Origin: Diphasiastrum complanatum
Taxonomy: Eukaryota; Streptophyta; Lycopodiopsida; Lycopodiales; Lycopodiaceae
Length of the DNA stretch: 64,000 nt
Direction: 5' to 3'
Assembly (NCBI GenBank): GCA_029204225.1
Contig: CM055094.1
Location: forward strand, 22,442,657 to 22,506,656
Below the pieces are notes generated by a model. It was not told the DNA's origin and searched no databases. It saw nothing but the letters and a program-made list of their open reading frames with translations. The translations under genes and the position numbers were made by a program. Every line of letters starts with the position of its first letter. The first letter of the stretch is position 1. Positions 44,181-55,338 of this stretch are shown here, in pieces.

Positions 44181-47100
44181 TTAACTTGCTAGTTTTACAA
44201 CACTACTTTGTTCCAACTTAAGAATGATCTCCATCATCAGAATAGATCTCTTCTCAAGGATCCTAATATGTACAAAATAGGACACAACATAATTGATATA
44301 GATAATAGTGTCCATATAGGATGCTTCACTATTTCTTACATCAATTTTACATAGAATCATAAAAATGGTACATGTAAAAGAACATAGAATCTCAATTAAT
44401 GAATTCCTCCATGTATCCATCTCTGGTTTCTCTGTAAAATAGCAGCAAACAAGTTGTAAATGAAAGTGATCAACAAGTGTTTGCATGCCTCCTCCACATT
44501 TCACTATACATATAGTGAATGCAACATGTATCTCCATGAATGAACTTCCATCACCACCTTGCCTTTGTAGATCTTCAATCCATGAAAGCCTTTGAGTGAA
44601 TGAATGCCAAAAAGATGTGTTCCCTACTCCATTTGAATGAGCAAAACCTGAACTTGAAATACTTGAAGTACCTCCACAAGATTTGCACACAACGCTTGAT
44701 CCTACAATGTCAACAAGTTGCCAATTTGCCAACACTAGAATACTAGATCTTGAACTTTGTTCAAAAGAAAACATATTGACCACTTCAATACCTTTCAAGA
44801 TCTGAATGAATTCATGTACTTGATCATACAAACCAGCAATGATAACTATTCCATCTCCAAGATCCAAAGGATGCAAAACTATGGAACTAGTTTTATTGAA
44901 ATTTGACAATTTCAACACATTGACATAACAATGTTCATACATGAGATTAGGCAAGTGAGGTAGAGTAAGAAGACACTTCCTTGCAGCTCCAAAGACCTTA
45001 CTTGAACCTTCAAGAACCTGTAAAAACAGATCCAAAATGCCTTGACCATTTGTCTCTTCTTTGATGCTTTTCACTAGCTTCGAATTGCCACTTGTCTCTT
45101 GGTGTTGATGAAGCAATCCAAGATCAACCTCTTGATCTTCCAATAAGACATCAAAGATCTTGCATATGTGAACATCTTCAGATCTGAAACTCTGAAGATA
45201 CTCCCTCTCAAACACATGATTAAGATCCCACAAGATCTCATCAATGCTCAAATTTGACCCTTCACTATAGTTAGTGAAAACAATGCCACCATCATAAACC
45301 AAAAGATAGATTCCAACATTTCCATTTAACATGAAGTAGAGTAGGTGAAGATGAGTATCAAACCTAATCAAAACAGCCCTCTTGAGTTCATAACAAACCT
45401 CAATAAGCTCACCAATGATATCTCCCTTGCCTTGAAGAAGTTGCCACTTGAGTTGCTCCATGTAGTCTTCTTCAACCAACCTTTTGCCATCTTGACCATG
45501 AATGAACAATCCACCACAATCATAGAATGCTTTGAGTTGATGAAGAGATGTTAGATCCATGCTTTGGATCTTCCCAAGAACCACTCTTCCATTGCCCTTT
45601 CCTTCACAAGACTCCCTCTTAATGCTAGCACCACAAAAGTTAGAAACCTCCCTCTTGATAGTTGCACCATAAGAAGTAGAAGACTCTTGAATATTAGAAG
45701 CCAAGAAAAGAATCCTTAGTACCTTCAACATAAGAGTGATTGAAGTACTCTCTCTTTTCAAACATGAACTTCTACTCAATGATTTAGGTAATGAGTCATA
45801 TGATAATGATTCTTCCTCACTATCGTTCATAAAAACATCATTCAAAGTACATCCTACTTTGAACACTTCACATACTTCTCTTCCTTTTGACTTGTGATCT
45901 CCCTCACCAAGTCTCATGATAGAAACCTTTGATCTACTCTTTTTATGAAGAAATGTGACACCACTTGTTGCACAAATGACTTTATCACAAAAAGATGTAA
46001 AAGAACCATTTCCTTCAAGCATGCTCAAAGCACCATCATCTTTTCCCACATGATTACATACATCAATATGAAAAGAATTAGAAGAACAACCATCTTCTTG
46101 CAAAGAATGACACTTAGCATCTCCATCTTTTTCCATATGAACAAACAAGTCATTAGCAACAATCACTTCCAAAGAAGAATCTTCATCAACTCCATTGATG
46201 AAGTTAGCTCCTTCCTTACCTTTTCCATTTTTGCACTTGCCATCTAGCACCATTGAAGAACCACCAAGCCTTGGAAGTCCATGAGTAGAAGAGTACAAAC
46301 ATGATGCTAATTTAGCTCCACATGACTCCATATGACTAGTAGGTAACACTAGTGCATCTTCAAGATCCAATGGATCCAAAAAATTGACCATAGATTCACC
46401 AAAGCTTGCCAAGTTAGCACAACAATTATCATCTCCAAGAAGTACATTAGATCTCAACCTAGATCTAGCATTTTGTTTCTTATGGCATTCATTTGCAAAA
46501 TGTCCTTTTATCCCACAATAAAAGCACTTGAACTTTGACTTATTGTTCTTAGTAGAAGAGGAAGAGGAAGAGTGATCATCATGATCAAAGTTACCACCTT
46601 TGGACCATTTCCCTTTGCCTTTACCTTTGCCCTTGAATTTGCCTTTTGTGAAGAAAGCCTCTTCACCTCCACCTTGCAAGGATGCACCATCAAGCTTTGA
46701 TTGCAACCTATGTTCTTCAGCCAATAAGATTTCTTGCAAGTCAACCACACTTGGCAAGACTCTTTGAATGGCAAAACTTTGCACAAGGTTAGCATGTTCA
46801 TTTAGCAAACCATTCAACATAACTTGGACTATTTCACCATCTTTTATGTTCTCATCAATGCATGCTAAATCATCACTTAGGGACTTAACTCTCAAGATAA
46901 ATGCATGAGCACTTTCACCCTCTCTTTGCCTACTAGAAAATATTTGTCTCCTTAGGGTCAATACCCTAGATGTGGACTTTGATTCAAAGAGCTTCTTTAA
47001 GGCATTCCATGCCTCACTTGCACTTTGACACTTTCCAACTTCCTTGAGAAGTTCATTTGTAACATTCATTTTAATGATATGAAGAGCCCTTTTGGCCTTC

Positions 47101-47273
47101 TTATCAAACCTTTGTTGCTCTTGAAGTGTGAGAGGTCTCTCTTCAATTTCTGCAACTATGTCCATGAGTTCATTCAACTCAAGTAACGACTCCATCCTCA
47201 CTTTCCAAGTAGAGTAGTTTGATGAACTCAACCTTTCACTAGACTCTAGCATGATCCCACCATTGGAAGCCAT
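44181..47273 (-). CDS. Gag fused to an unusual 760-residue module (1030 codons)
   Basis: Residues 1-200 are a copia Gag (SSNYSTWKVRMESLLELN, EAWNALKKLFESKSTSR, FILRVKSLSDDLACID). After a Lys/Gly-rich stretch an intact CCHC knuckle CFYCGIKGHFANEC occupies 250-263. From about 268 on the protein matches no standard Pol domain: there is no DSGA protease, LWHxRLGH, DDE core, YVDD or RNase H signature. The module is Ser- and Cys-rich to residue 500, then has SMDLTSLHQLKAFYDC, EEDYMEQ (601-607) and LHLLYFMLNGNVGIYLL (642-658), and ends in CKIDVRNSEASYMD. Homologous sequence exists at 39361-40760 and, for the last 90 residues, at 29981-31248. An open frame of this length in AT-rich DNA is unlikely by chance; the module may be a much altered pol or captured sequence. 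Confidence 0.85.
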   Translation of the reverse strand: MASNGGIMLESSERLSSSNYSTWKVRMESLLELNELMDIVAEIEERPLTLQEQQRFDKKAKRALHIIKMNVTNELLKEVGKCQSASEAWNALKKLFESKSTSRVLTLRRQIFSSRQREGESAHAFILRVKSLSDDLACIDENIKDGEIVQVMLNGLLNEHANLVQSFAIQRVLPSVVDLQEILLAEEHRLQSKLDGASLQGGGEEAFFTKGKFKGKGKGKGKWSKGGNFDHDDHSSSSSSTKNNKSKFKCFYCGIKGHFANECHKKQNARSRLRSNVLLGDDNCCANLASFGESMVNFLDPLDLEDALVLPTSHMESCGAKLASCLYSSTHGLPRLGGSSMVLDGKCKNGKGKEGANFINGVDEDSSLEVIVANDLFVHMEKDGDAKCHSLQEDGCSSNSFHIDVCNHVGKDDGALSMLEGNGSFTSFCDKVICATSGVTFLHKKSRSKVSIMRLGEGDHKSKGREVCEVFKVGCTLNDVFMNDSEEESLSYDSLPKSLSRSSCLKRESTSITLMLKVLRILFLASNIQESSTSYGATIKREVSNFCGASIKRESCEGKGNGRVVLGKIQSMDLTSLHQLKAFYDCGGLFIHGQDGKRLVEEDYMEQLKWQLLQGKGDIIGELIEVCYELKRAVLIRFDTHLHLLYFMLNGNVGIYLLVYDGGIVFTNYSEGSNLSIDEILWDLNHVFEREYLQSFRSEDVHICKIFDVLLEDQEVDLGLLHQHQETSGNSKLVKSIKEETNGQGILDLFLQVLEGSSKVFGAARKCLLTLPHLPNLMYEHCYVNVLKLSNFNKTSSIVLHPLDLGDGIVIIAGLYDQVHEFIQILKGIEVVNMFSFEQSSRSSILVLANWQLVDIVGSSVVCKSCGGTSSISSSGFAHSNGVGNTSFWHSFTQRLSWIEDLQRQGGDGSSFMEIHVAFTICIVKCGGGMQTLVDHFHLQLVCCYFTEKPEMDTWRNSLIEILCSFTCTIFMILCKIDVRNSEASYMDTIIYINYVVSYFVHIRILEKRSILMMEIILKLEQSSVVKLAS

Positions 47274-48433
47274 GATTCTAATGTTTCTTCAACTTTTAGG
47301 TTCTGTCCTAAAGCACTTAGCACTCACTTTTCTCTCAACAAATGATAGATAAAGAGATCTATGAAGATTTAGGACCCTAAAACACTTCTATCTTGAACCT
47401 AGATGGTTTCCAAGCATAGAAAGGAAGATTGAAACACATGCAACACTTTGCACACACTAAGAATGGATTACAAAATCAAACCAACCTGAACACACTCTTG
47501 CTTAAGCTCTCAAACTTTCCAGCAAGTGACCAAATCAAGTTATGGTGTGAAGAGTTACTTGCATTCTTAGAAAATACCCAAAACTAGGATGCCAAGATTA
47601 CCTAGTAATGAACAAACTTGATCAACATATGATCAACACACTAAGATATTGATTCAACCTGTAAAACCACATGTAAACCACACTTCTAAAAGTTTATAAA
47701 CTCCAGCAAGTGATAAATACAAGATTTAGAGGTGAATGAATGAGCACACTTAGTGAATCACAAGACTAGCTTCACTATCTTGTCAAATCTTGGTGTTTAG
47801 ATGTAGATCTAAGATCACTTCACATGAGAATGTTCCTCAACCTGTTAAGAACCTGAAAACACACTTGCATAATGGTTAACACCTTCCAGCAAATGCTCCA
47901 ATCAAATTACATAAGGAGAGTTACTTACATGCTCAACAAAGTACACCAAAATTTATGCCAAAATTGATGACAATCTTTACAATATGCTCTTCACAATGGA
48001 GCTTACAATATGTTCACCCAAAAAAGGGGATCTTTCATCCAAATGGGAGCTTTGCTCAGCCTTTAGGAGAATTACAACTCACTCAAAAGATCATTTGTCA
48101 TCCACTTAAGGAGAAGTTTCATCCACTTAAGGAGAGTGTTCATCCAAGAATGGAGATTGTCAACAATAGGATTGAAAAGAACATTGTTAGTATTGAATAT
48201 GCACAAGCCTCACAATCACAAATGATTAGGTGTTATGATCTGATCCAAAATAGTTTCTTTTCAGCCTCTGATCTTCAATAGACCTGAAATATGCTTTTGA
48301 TCCACAAGTTCAACTCACAAAACAAAGGTTAGTAAGATTTGATCAACAAAGCAATGCAAAATCATGCTAGAACTTGATCAAACATCCAAATATCACCAAA
48401 AATGGAATACTTACTGTAAATAGAAGCCAACCA
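47274..48433 (-). other. Long untranslated leader (1160 bp)
   Basis: Sequence between gag and the primer site. It includes a short tandem repeat CATCCACTTAAGGAGA (about 48100-48136). Retroelement leaders usually hold packaging signals. The 108-codon plus-strand frame at 47955-48281 has no recognisable features and I do not call it a gene. Confidence 0.7.
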
Positions 48434-48445
48434 GCTCTGATACCA
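48434..48445 (-). other. Primer-binding site
   Basis: GCTCTGATACCA directly abutting the LTR start at 48446. Confidence 0.95.
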
Positions 48446-49092
48446 TGTGAAAAATACAGATCCTAAGTGGATCTAAACTCCAAGATCATTGGCTTGAATG
48501 CTTGCACTCCAAACTACATAAGCTAGGAATTGGCAACACATTCTATGCTACCTAGAATGCAAAGAACTTGATCAAAAAGCATTTATCACAAATGGAAACT
48601 TCCATAAACATCAAGTGTGGCCCAAAATAGCATTATACAGTCCATAATACATCAGCCTATCACTTTTGGAAAGCACCTAAGATCATACACACAAAGCTTG
48701 AACTCAATCACTACACAATGCCAACAATGGAAGGAGAACCCAATAGAAAAATCTCTCATTAAGCAAATGAATACAATGGATCTGCTCCAACCTGTTTCTC
48801 CACGGCCTACCTGCTATATATAGCTAAGAGAGATGACTCTCTCTCCTCTCTCTAGACCCTCCTTACCTAAAATATGCCCTATATAGGTAAAATTGGCATA
48901 TATGTCCAAAATACATGAAAATGGACTCATTTCGAAGGTCTTGAAGTTTGACACTTCTTCATACTGAAAAAATACACTTACTAAAAATATCTAGACCTGT
49001 TTCACACGTGTGAAAAGTCAGATCCTAAACTATGTGCCATTTTTAGCAATTTTGGCCTAAAACTAGACAAGGAAATGTTGACAATTTTCACA
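48446..49092 (-). repeat. 5' LTR (647 bp)
   Basis: Identical to the 3' LTR except for one C/T difference. The palindrome TTTCACACGTGTGAAA is at 49000-49015. Confidence 0.95.
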
Positions 49093-49764
49093 AATTCCAC
49101 ATGGATTCCCAAGGAAAAGTCATTTTCATCGTGGACAAGCTTGATGGATCTAATTACCATCTGTGGAAATTTAAGATGTAAACTGTGCTAATGGCTAAGA
49201 AATTGTATGATGTTGTCACATGTGCAGAGGCAAGACCCAAAGTAAACGACGTTGCAGTCTCTCAATGGAAGCTAAAGGATGGCAAGGCTTTGTGTTGTGA
49301 TCATTCTCAACATCTCAGACACACAAATCGGCCATGTGTCTGAAGCTCAAACCTCCAAGGAAGTTTGGGACATCTTGAGCACCTTGTACGAAGTGCACGA
49401 CCTAGCTTCCAAGCTACATCTCAAGAGAAATTTCTTCTCCCTCAAGATGAAAAATGGTGATTCCCTACATAATCACATCAACCAGTTAAGAATCAGCTAC
49501 AACAAATGGCCATTGTTAGATTTGTCCTAGATGATCAAGATGTAGTAATGACACTGCTTTCAAGCTTGCCAATATCGTATGATAATTGGGTGATGATGAT
49601 CACCACACACCCAGAGCTGACTCTATCATGAGTCATTACGATGCTGCCACAAGAAGAGACAAGAAGAAACGATCCCTCCAATACTTCTACTATCGATTGT
49701 TATGGCCAACAAGAATTCGAACAAGTAGAAGAAGAGAGAGCAGAAAGTGTTTTCATCCAAACGG
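49093..49764 (+). pseudogene. Plus-strand copia gag, interrupted upstream by the young element
   Basis: Gag starts at the ATG at 49101 (MDSQGKVIFIVDKLDGSNYH, LWKFKM) and continues through frameshifts with VSEAQTSKEVWDILSTLYE, LASKLHLKRNFFSLKMKNGD, VVMTLLSSLPISYDNWVMM and LTLS. The family is that of the decayed gag at 1141-2090. Its LTR end and primer site are at 43206-43310, separated from it only by the young insertion. Sequence after about 49700 no longer reads as gag and passes into copy B of the unclassified element; protease and pol are absent. Confidence 0.82.
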
Positions 49765-50379
49765 GTTGTCTTAGAACTCCAAGTCTAGTAGGCTGAGCTG
49801 CAGACGCAGACACTCTAGGTCGTCTTAGATCAAGTCATCACTGTTACACAAGAAGACACAATGGCTGCTCAGAGGCTCCAATGAAAGTGCACCGAATATT
49901 ACAAATTAAAGACCTTTCAGCTCAGTCGATCCAACTTACAAGGATCAACAAGCTATCCATGAGGTTTCTCTTGTCACGCGAGATATAGAGGTGGTGACTC
50001 TACATACCACACTCTAGGAAGACGAGCAATCCCTCAAAAATACTAAAAATGAGCTAAATGTGCTCAAGAGGCAGTTCACATCTGTTGTAGATTTCTTCAC
50101 TACTCTAGACAGTAATCTTCCTCTTATTTTTCAGGATTTAATTAGATTAGTTTTCTATTATTTTTCTGTGCCATTCCTGGCTCCCCCCCTCTCAAATTAT
50201 GAAATAATTCAATGTTATTAGCTTGCTTCGAAGACAAATAAGAATATTTTTGTTTTTCTCATCCTTACTGGATTCGTCCAAGTTAAGAATTTTGACTATT
50301 TTTGTGACATTTTTGAGAGTTCTCCACTTCATTTTGTTGTTGGCCTTTGTGCCATTGTTAATTTTCCTTAGGATCGACG

Positions 50380-51290
50380 CTTCCAATTGGAGCTAGATCA
50401 TAGCAAGATCCGCCTCTCTTTGTTCCACCCTCATTCCTCCCTTTATCGTCACAACAAGCACAGGTGTGGTACACGCCCAAATATAAGCCAACAGTGTCAC
50501 TAGAGCTCGCATCAAAAGCCCTAACAAAGCATATGAAGCATTGTGCGACAAATCATATGAAGCATTGTCGCACGGACCATCGCTACCCTTCCTGATGCCC
50601 TCCGCCAAGCTTACATGGAGCTTTGCGCGCTTTATTACAACTGCCATCAGTATCACCCCGCCACCCTCATCCCTTGCTATAATGTGACAATGGCACACTA
50701 TAATGCCATTGTCCAAGATCCATCCATCCACCGCCCACATCGATTACAAACACCTCCAGCTCATTTTCTCCCATTTCGACCTCCAAACTGGCGAAGACCG
50801 CACCTTCGACCAAGACATTCAATATGTCGCACAGGCTGAAGCCGCCACCTCCACCTTCCAAGTCGATCCCACCATGCCCGGCCTAGAGTACACCTCACCG
50901 CCTCGTGCCACCATAGCCTCACCACCTCCAGTCACTGCTACTTCGCCACTTTGTAGCACCTCATCTCCTGCCACCTCAGAAAAGTATGTTGTATCTGATG
51001 TAGAACAGTCGGCGCTCTTCGTCAAACAATATCTAGATGTCACGAGAAGAGGTAGCTACACATTACCAAGCAAGGTGGAAGACATCATGAAGTTGACACT
51101 AGCCAACCTGATAGCCCTTCTACATCCTCAACCGGATTGGCAGAAGGCGGTGTTCATGCGCAGCCCCGAGCTCCTTAAGAAATATCTTATGGCTCCGGTG
51201 GCAATAAGGGTATATCTAGCATTCCATCCAATGCCCAGAAGACGAGCATGGTCATCGTTGAAGACTCCCAACATTGAGGCTTACAACTAG
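50380..51290 (+). pseudogene. Conserved domain plus Pro-rich linker, copy B
   Basis: Frames 50615-50839 and 50703-51290. The first part has LYYNCHQYHPATLIPCYN and AHYNAIVQDPSIH; after a shift the 195-codon frame gives IDYKHLQLIFSHFDLQTGED, TFDQDIQYVAQAEAATSTFQ, a Pro/Ser/Thr linker, then QSALFVKQYLDVTRRGSYT, DWQKAVFMRSPELLKKYL and LAFHPMPRRRAWSSLKTPN. This is the best preserved coding stretch of the element. No family recognised. Confidence 0.6.
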
Positions 51291-51319
51291 CCCATAATAA
51301 AATCAGAACATGGGTGAAA

Positions 51320-51750
51320 AACAATGGTTGACTTCACCAGGGCCCTCAACCAGTTCCTCATCGACATGGCTAATTCTCCAAATCCAATTGTTTTGGAAGC
51401 CTATTATAATGTGGAGACTCTCTGTATTGTACGGCCAGAGTAGATACCAGATGGGATCTCTGCTTCGGCAAATATTGTTTCAATTTGAATAAAAGTTTCA
51501 AATCAACGGCTATCGAGGATTAGATTCCTCTATATCGAACCTATCATCACTTGTCCGCAACGTCTTTTGTCAACATAGCGAGGTTGGAACGATGGTATAC
51601 GACGAGCTTTATGGGAAACATGCACTCGGCGTTTGGCCCAATCCGCTCGCAATCTTTAACAAGCAACTCATTGTGGTCCCGATTTGTTCGATTGGTTGCT
51701 GCAACCCACCGCCAAAATCGAGATGCCGAAGATAAGAAAGGCAAATAGAT
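51320..51750 (+). pseudogene. C-terminal conserved domain, copy B
   Basis: Pieces VDFTRALNQFLIDMANSP, LEAYYNVETL, RWDLCFGKYCFNLNK and, from 51551, SATSFVNIARLERWYTTSF, NMHSAFGPIRSQSLTSN and RFVRLVAATHRQ, ending at a stop near 51748. Residues and spacing agree with copy A. It is not a domain I can name. Confidence 0.55.
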
Positions 51751-52120
51751 AGAACAAGCTCATTGAGCAGTCGATCTAGCATCTGAAAAAAAAAAAAACA
51801 AGCAAGAAAGAAGTCCGACAAAAGACATTCATAGACTCACTTTTATTTTCCTTGTTCCTTTTTGCTTCTCCTTTCTTATTTTCCATTTTATTTTTATAAA
51901 TACTTTTGTACATACACTCTCTTTGTTTCCCCCTCTTATGTGCATAAATTGTTGCCACAATTTTTTTCCTCACTTCTTATGCCATTTCTCATCTCCCTAT
52001 CTTTTCTCAAACCCACTTCACTTTCCTTTCATATGGCATCCAGGTGCACATCGCCATGCCCTCCCATGTCAACGACATACACAGGTCCCAAGGGATTGTC
52101 ACCAAATTCAAGCAAATAGC

Positions 52121-54920
52121 AACGATGGCAACAAAAACAAATATGCACATAGATCTCCCATAGAATCGCACACGAATTTGCATACAAACCTGCACGCGAG
52201 AACGAGATGGATGAGAATGTGCACCAAAGGTGAAGGTGAAGGCGTTCACGTGAGAGCTATGTTGAATGAGAACGAGCATCACAAGTGAAGGTGAAGGTGT
52301 TCATGCAAGAGCTAAATCATCAACATTCGAATGCCCATTGCCATGGCTACAGCCTACGCCGTTATTTGAGTGTTCACAGTTCGCCGTTCGGAGTTCCTGT
52401 TTAAAATTGGGCGCCTATGTTTTAGTCAGAAGACCGTACATATATGGCCTGGCACTCATGCGACAGCTTACACGTCACAGGAGGACGGGCTACGTACTAT
52501 TTACAACGTGCGCGTCTCTATAGTGGAGAAATAGCCGTGCTGGGAAATTGCACACGTTTTTGGCGTGTAGGGTGTGTGAGTGCGACACCCTTTTGCCACG
52601 CGGCCCGGCCAGTATCAGTGTGTGGTCACGTGAGTGACAGATTCTACCTGTGCCCTTCTCAAACTCGAACCCACGCGTAACTAAGTTGCAATGCCCTTCA
52701 AAAGTTCGCAGATATATGAGATACCCCTTGCTCCTCTGCCTTTTCAAAGAAAGGCAAAGAAATTGGGAGAACGTTTTTATTGCAGTGTTCTCGAAGGAAA
52801 GACGGCATTCTTAAGGAACGGCATCGGCATATTTTTTTCAAAAACCGACAATTACAAAATTTTGCAGGATTTTTTATGTGATAAATTTGAGATTTTATAG
52901 GGGAAAATCAACGAGTAGAAGCATATCCCATGTTAGTACTTGGAATACTCCTTAAGATATGGGACTTTTGAGGGAAACCTCAAAAAAGCTTCCCGAACAC
53001 TGTTTTTATTGGAAGCCAGAAAAAGGTGACTCAAAAATGAAGGCCAAGATTTTGGTAGCACTCCTAAGTCCTACGTGCACATCAAGCCCACTGAAGAATA
53101 AATTAGACCTTCATTTTTATACAATATATCAACCTTAGTTGGGCTGCGGGCAATGTCATGAAATGGCAAGCTCCTAAGATGTCACTTCACAATGATTGAG
53201 AATCTTGCCTAGCCGGCCACATCTAACAACTCAAGTTTTAACCCATACACCTCTTTGGGATTGACATTACACCCATACACCTAGTGGGATTGACATTAGA
53301 CAATTATTTTAAGAATAGGGTAAGGCATGCAAGGGCCCATAATTTCCCCGAATTACGTGATGTTTAGCTTTGACACTTTTTTGAAAAAATTTGAATTGCC
53401 CTACCCAACTAGGCTACGTTAGTTTATGGTTGTAATTGCTTGCCTAGGTTGGCTATCTTCAAACAAAGGGCTTTACAAAGGATGGAATGCTCCTTAGATT
53501 CCAAGGAAATTCTCGAGTCCCTAGTCCCAAGTGTTTTAGAATCTGCCTTGGAAGTCAAATTTTAAACAAAAACTTAATTCAACTACGAGATTATGATGTA
53601 AATTATGCAAGCTTAGCATGAACAAATCAACAAATAAATGAAACTACCTTAAATAGCTAAAAAGCTTAATGACTATACTATAAATTATGAGTCTCCATAT
53701 TTTCAAATTTTAAAATATGAAAACTCTCATCAAGGCTCATTGAAATTTGTTTCTTATAGATTGCATGTGTTTAAATTTTTAACTTACTACTTTTAGCTCA
53801 TTTTTGTAAGCATACTCCATCCTTCTTACACAATTGTTTGAGTGATTGTATTTTACAAATTTACAAAAGGTGGTAAGTATCTTCACTCAAATTTTACAAA
53901 TTTACAAAAGGTGGTAAGTATCTTGTTTCACACATGCTTATATCATGAATCCTGTGCTTCATAAGTGTCTTGAACTTTTTTTCATGTTGGTTATAAAATG
54001 GGCATTAAAACACAGCTAAGCAAAGTAAATGCCATGCCAAAAAAGTAATATATGTTGTACTCTCGTGAGATATAAATATAACACGTGAGATCATTACGTG
54101 AAAATCTTTCCAAAACAAAAGTTCAATAAGCCAACATACACAAACTCTTTGAGAAACCAATCCGCCCATGTGTGGTTTTACTAGTACAATGTTGTTGGTG
54201 TGGGATTGACCACCCAAGGTCAAACACAGGCCACACAAGGGTTCGGGTGATGTCCAAAAATAAATAAAAATATAAATTGTTTATTCTGAACTAATATCCA
54301 TTTTCTTGGTCGCAATCTCCAACACCACATGTAATAGGCATCCGCCATCCAGAGGTGGGCTAGTTGATGTAACACGTCAAGCTGCTAGAGCAGCGAGGGT
54401 GGGTACGTGCTGTAGCCTACTGTTGGATGGCAAATACCATATTTAGCAGTTGAAAATCTACGATGCAAATTGAAAACTATTTACAGGCCTTTGTTATGGC
54501 TCAAAAGTCCAAGTTACTCTAGAGGTTGGTAAAGACATATATGAAATTTGCAAGCTCTCCAAACGCCCTTCCATGGCACTTTTGGCTTTCAAAGAAAGGC
54601 ATAACATTTACTTAATATAAAACCTTAAAAATATGCCTTTCAAGTAATAGAAGATGAATATTCATCTTCAAATATGTACAATGTAAACACGCATATTGAC
54701 TATTTTAAAATGATAGCCTTTCACACGAAGGGTGGTACTCCCTTCAAGTTTCAATCCTACGTGGACTTACAGTGTCTGACTTGGCATACACAGTGCCAAC
54801 TCAGCACAAACATGCCAACTCAGCACGATCAGTCAACACGGTTTGCCCCTTCCCCCCAACCAAAACTGAAAAACACTTTTCTTTCACACAAAACTGCATA
54901 GCTTTCTCTCAAGCACGCCA
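52121..54920. other. No gene recognised
   Basis: Long stretch without coding or transposon signature that I can support. It holds small direct repeats: GTGAAGGTGAAGG...GTTCA near 52226 and 52288; ACCCATACACCT...GGGATTGACATTA around 53240-53300; and ACAAATTTACAAAAGGTGG at about 53857 and 53896. The 69-codon frame at 52691-52900 has no recognisable features. Confidence 0.5.
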
Positions 54921-55338
54921 GTGGCATGGCTCCACACTCGCACAAATAAAATACAAAAACACGTGATGGCTGTTTCTCTTAAGATCATGCTTTTCCAATC
55001 CTTCTTTCTATCATTGCAAAGCCACCCTTTCCAGGATCTGCCAACACTCCCCCCCCCCCCCCCCCCTTCCTTTTTGCTCTCTTTCATTTCACCCATTCTC
55101 ATCAGCACAGATGTAAACTGCCCATGATCTCATTCTCATTAGCACAATTGTAAACTGCCCATGATCTTAGTTATTTTGTGCTCTGAATGGGACTGCATTC
55201 AGGCAACAGACAGCATTTAAACACCCTACTTCAAAGCAGCAAACAGCAGATTTTGAATTCATTTGGTATTTTGCTACTAGCAGATCCAATCCAAGCCCAC
55301 AAAAGCATTGACGTTTCAGATTTTAGGAACCATCGTCA
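54921..55338 (+). promoter_or_regulatory. Upstream region of the AP2/ERF gene
   Basis: Contains a run of 18 C at 55049-55066 and a local repeat (CATTCTCATCAGCACAGATGTAAACTGCC followed by CATTCTCATTAGCACAATTGTAAACTGCC, given here only in abridged form: phrase GTAAACTGCCCATGATCT at about 55113 and 55150). An obvious TATA box was not found. An in-frame TAG at 55324-55326 lies five codons before the start codon. Confidence 0.4.

Larger units (their letters stand above)
43521..49092 (-). mobile_element. Young non-autonomous copia-type element with gag fused to an unusual module
   Basis: LTRs at 43521-44167 and 48446-49092 (647 bp each) differ at one position (C at 43693, T at 48618). The target duplication AATTC is perfect (43516-43520 and 49093-49097). 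Primer site and polypurine tract are intact. The interior has one long frame (1030 codons) starting with gag, and none of the usual protease, integrase or RNase H. All cis signals needed for mobilisation are present, so this is a young non-autonomous element that must have used enzymes supplied in trans. It sits between the leader and the gag start codon of an older plus-strand copia element. Confidence 0.93.
49765..52120 (+). mobile_element. Unclassified dispersed element, copy B
   Basis: Diverged copy of the element at 4200-7184, beginning within its coiled-coil region. Homology runs through coiled coil (49890-50110), T-rich non-coding part, Pro-rich coding part, C-terminal domain and T-rich 3' part, ending near AAGGGATTGTCACCAAATTC at about 52095-52114. 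The putative LTR that follows copy A is absent here. Confidence 0.6.

Noticed and set aside
44181-47273. Describing the long module as a captured host gene
   Set aside because: Weak RT-like motifs in the right order and the link of its C-terminus to copia 3' sequence make a pol origin at least as likely; no host gene family could be named.
47955-48281. 108-codon plus-strand frame in the leader of the young element
   Set aside because: Opposite strand to the element, partly built on a short tandem repeat (PLKEKFHPLKE), no homologue recognised.
52691-52900. 69-codon frame in the non-repetitive region
   Set aside because: No domain, start context or homologous copy; length is within chance for this region.
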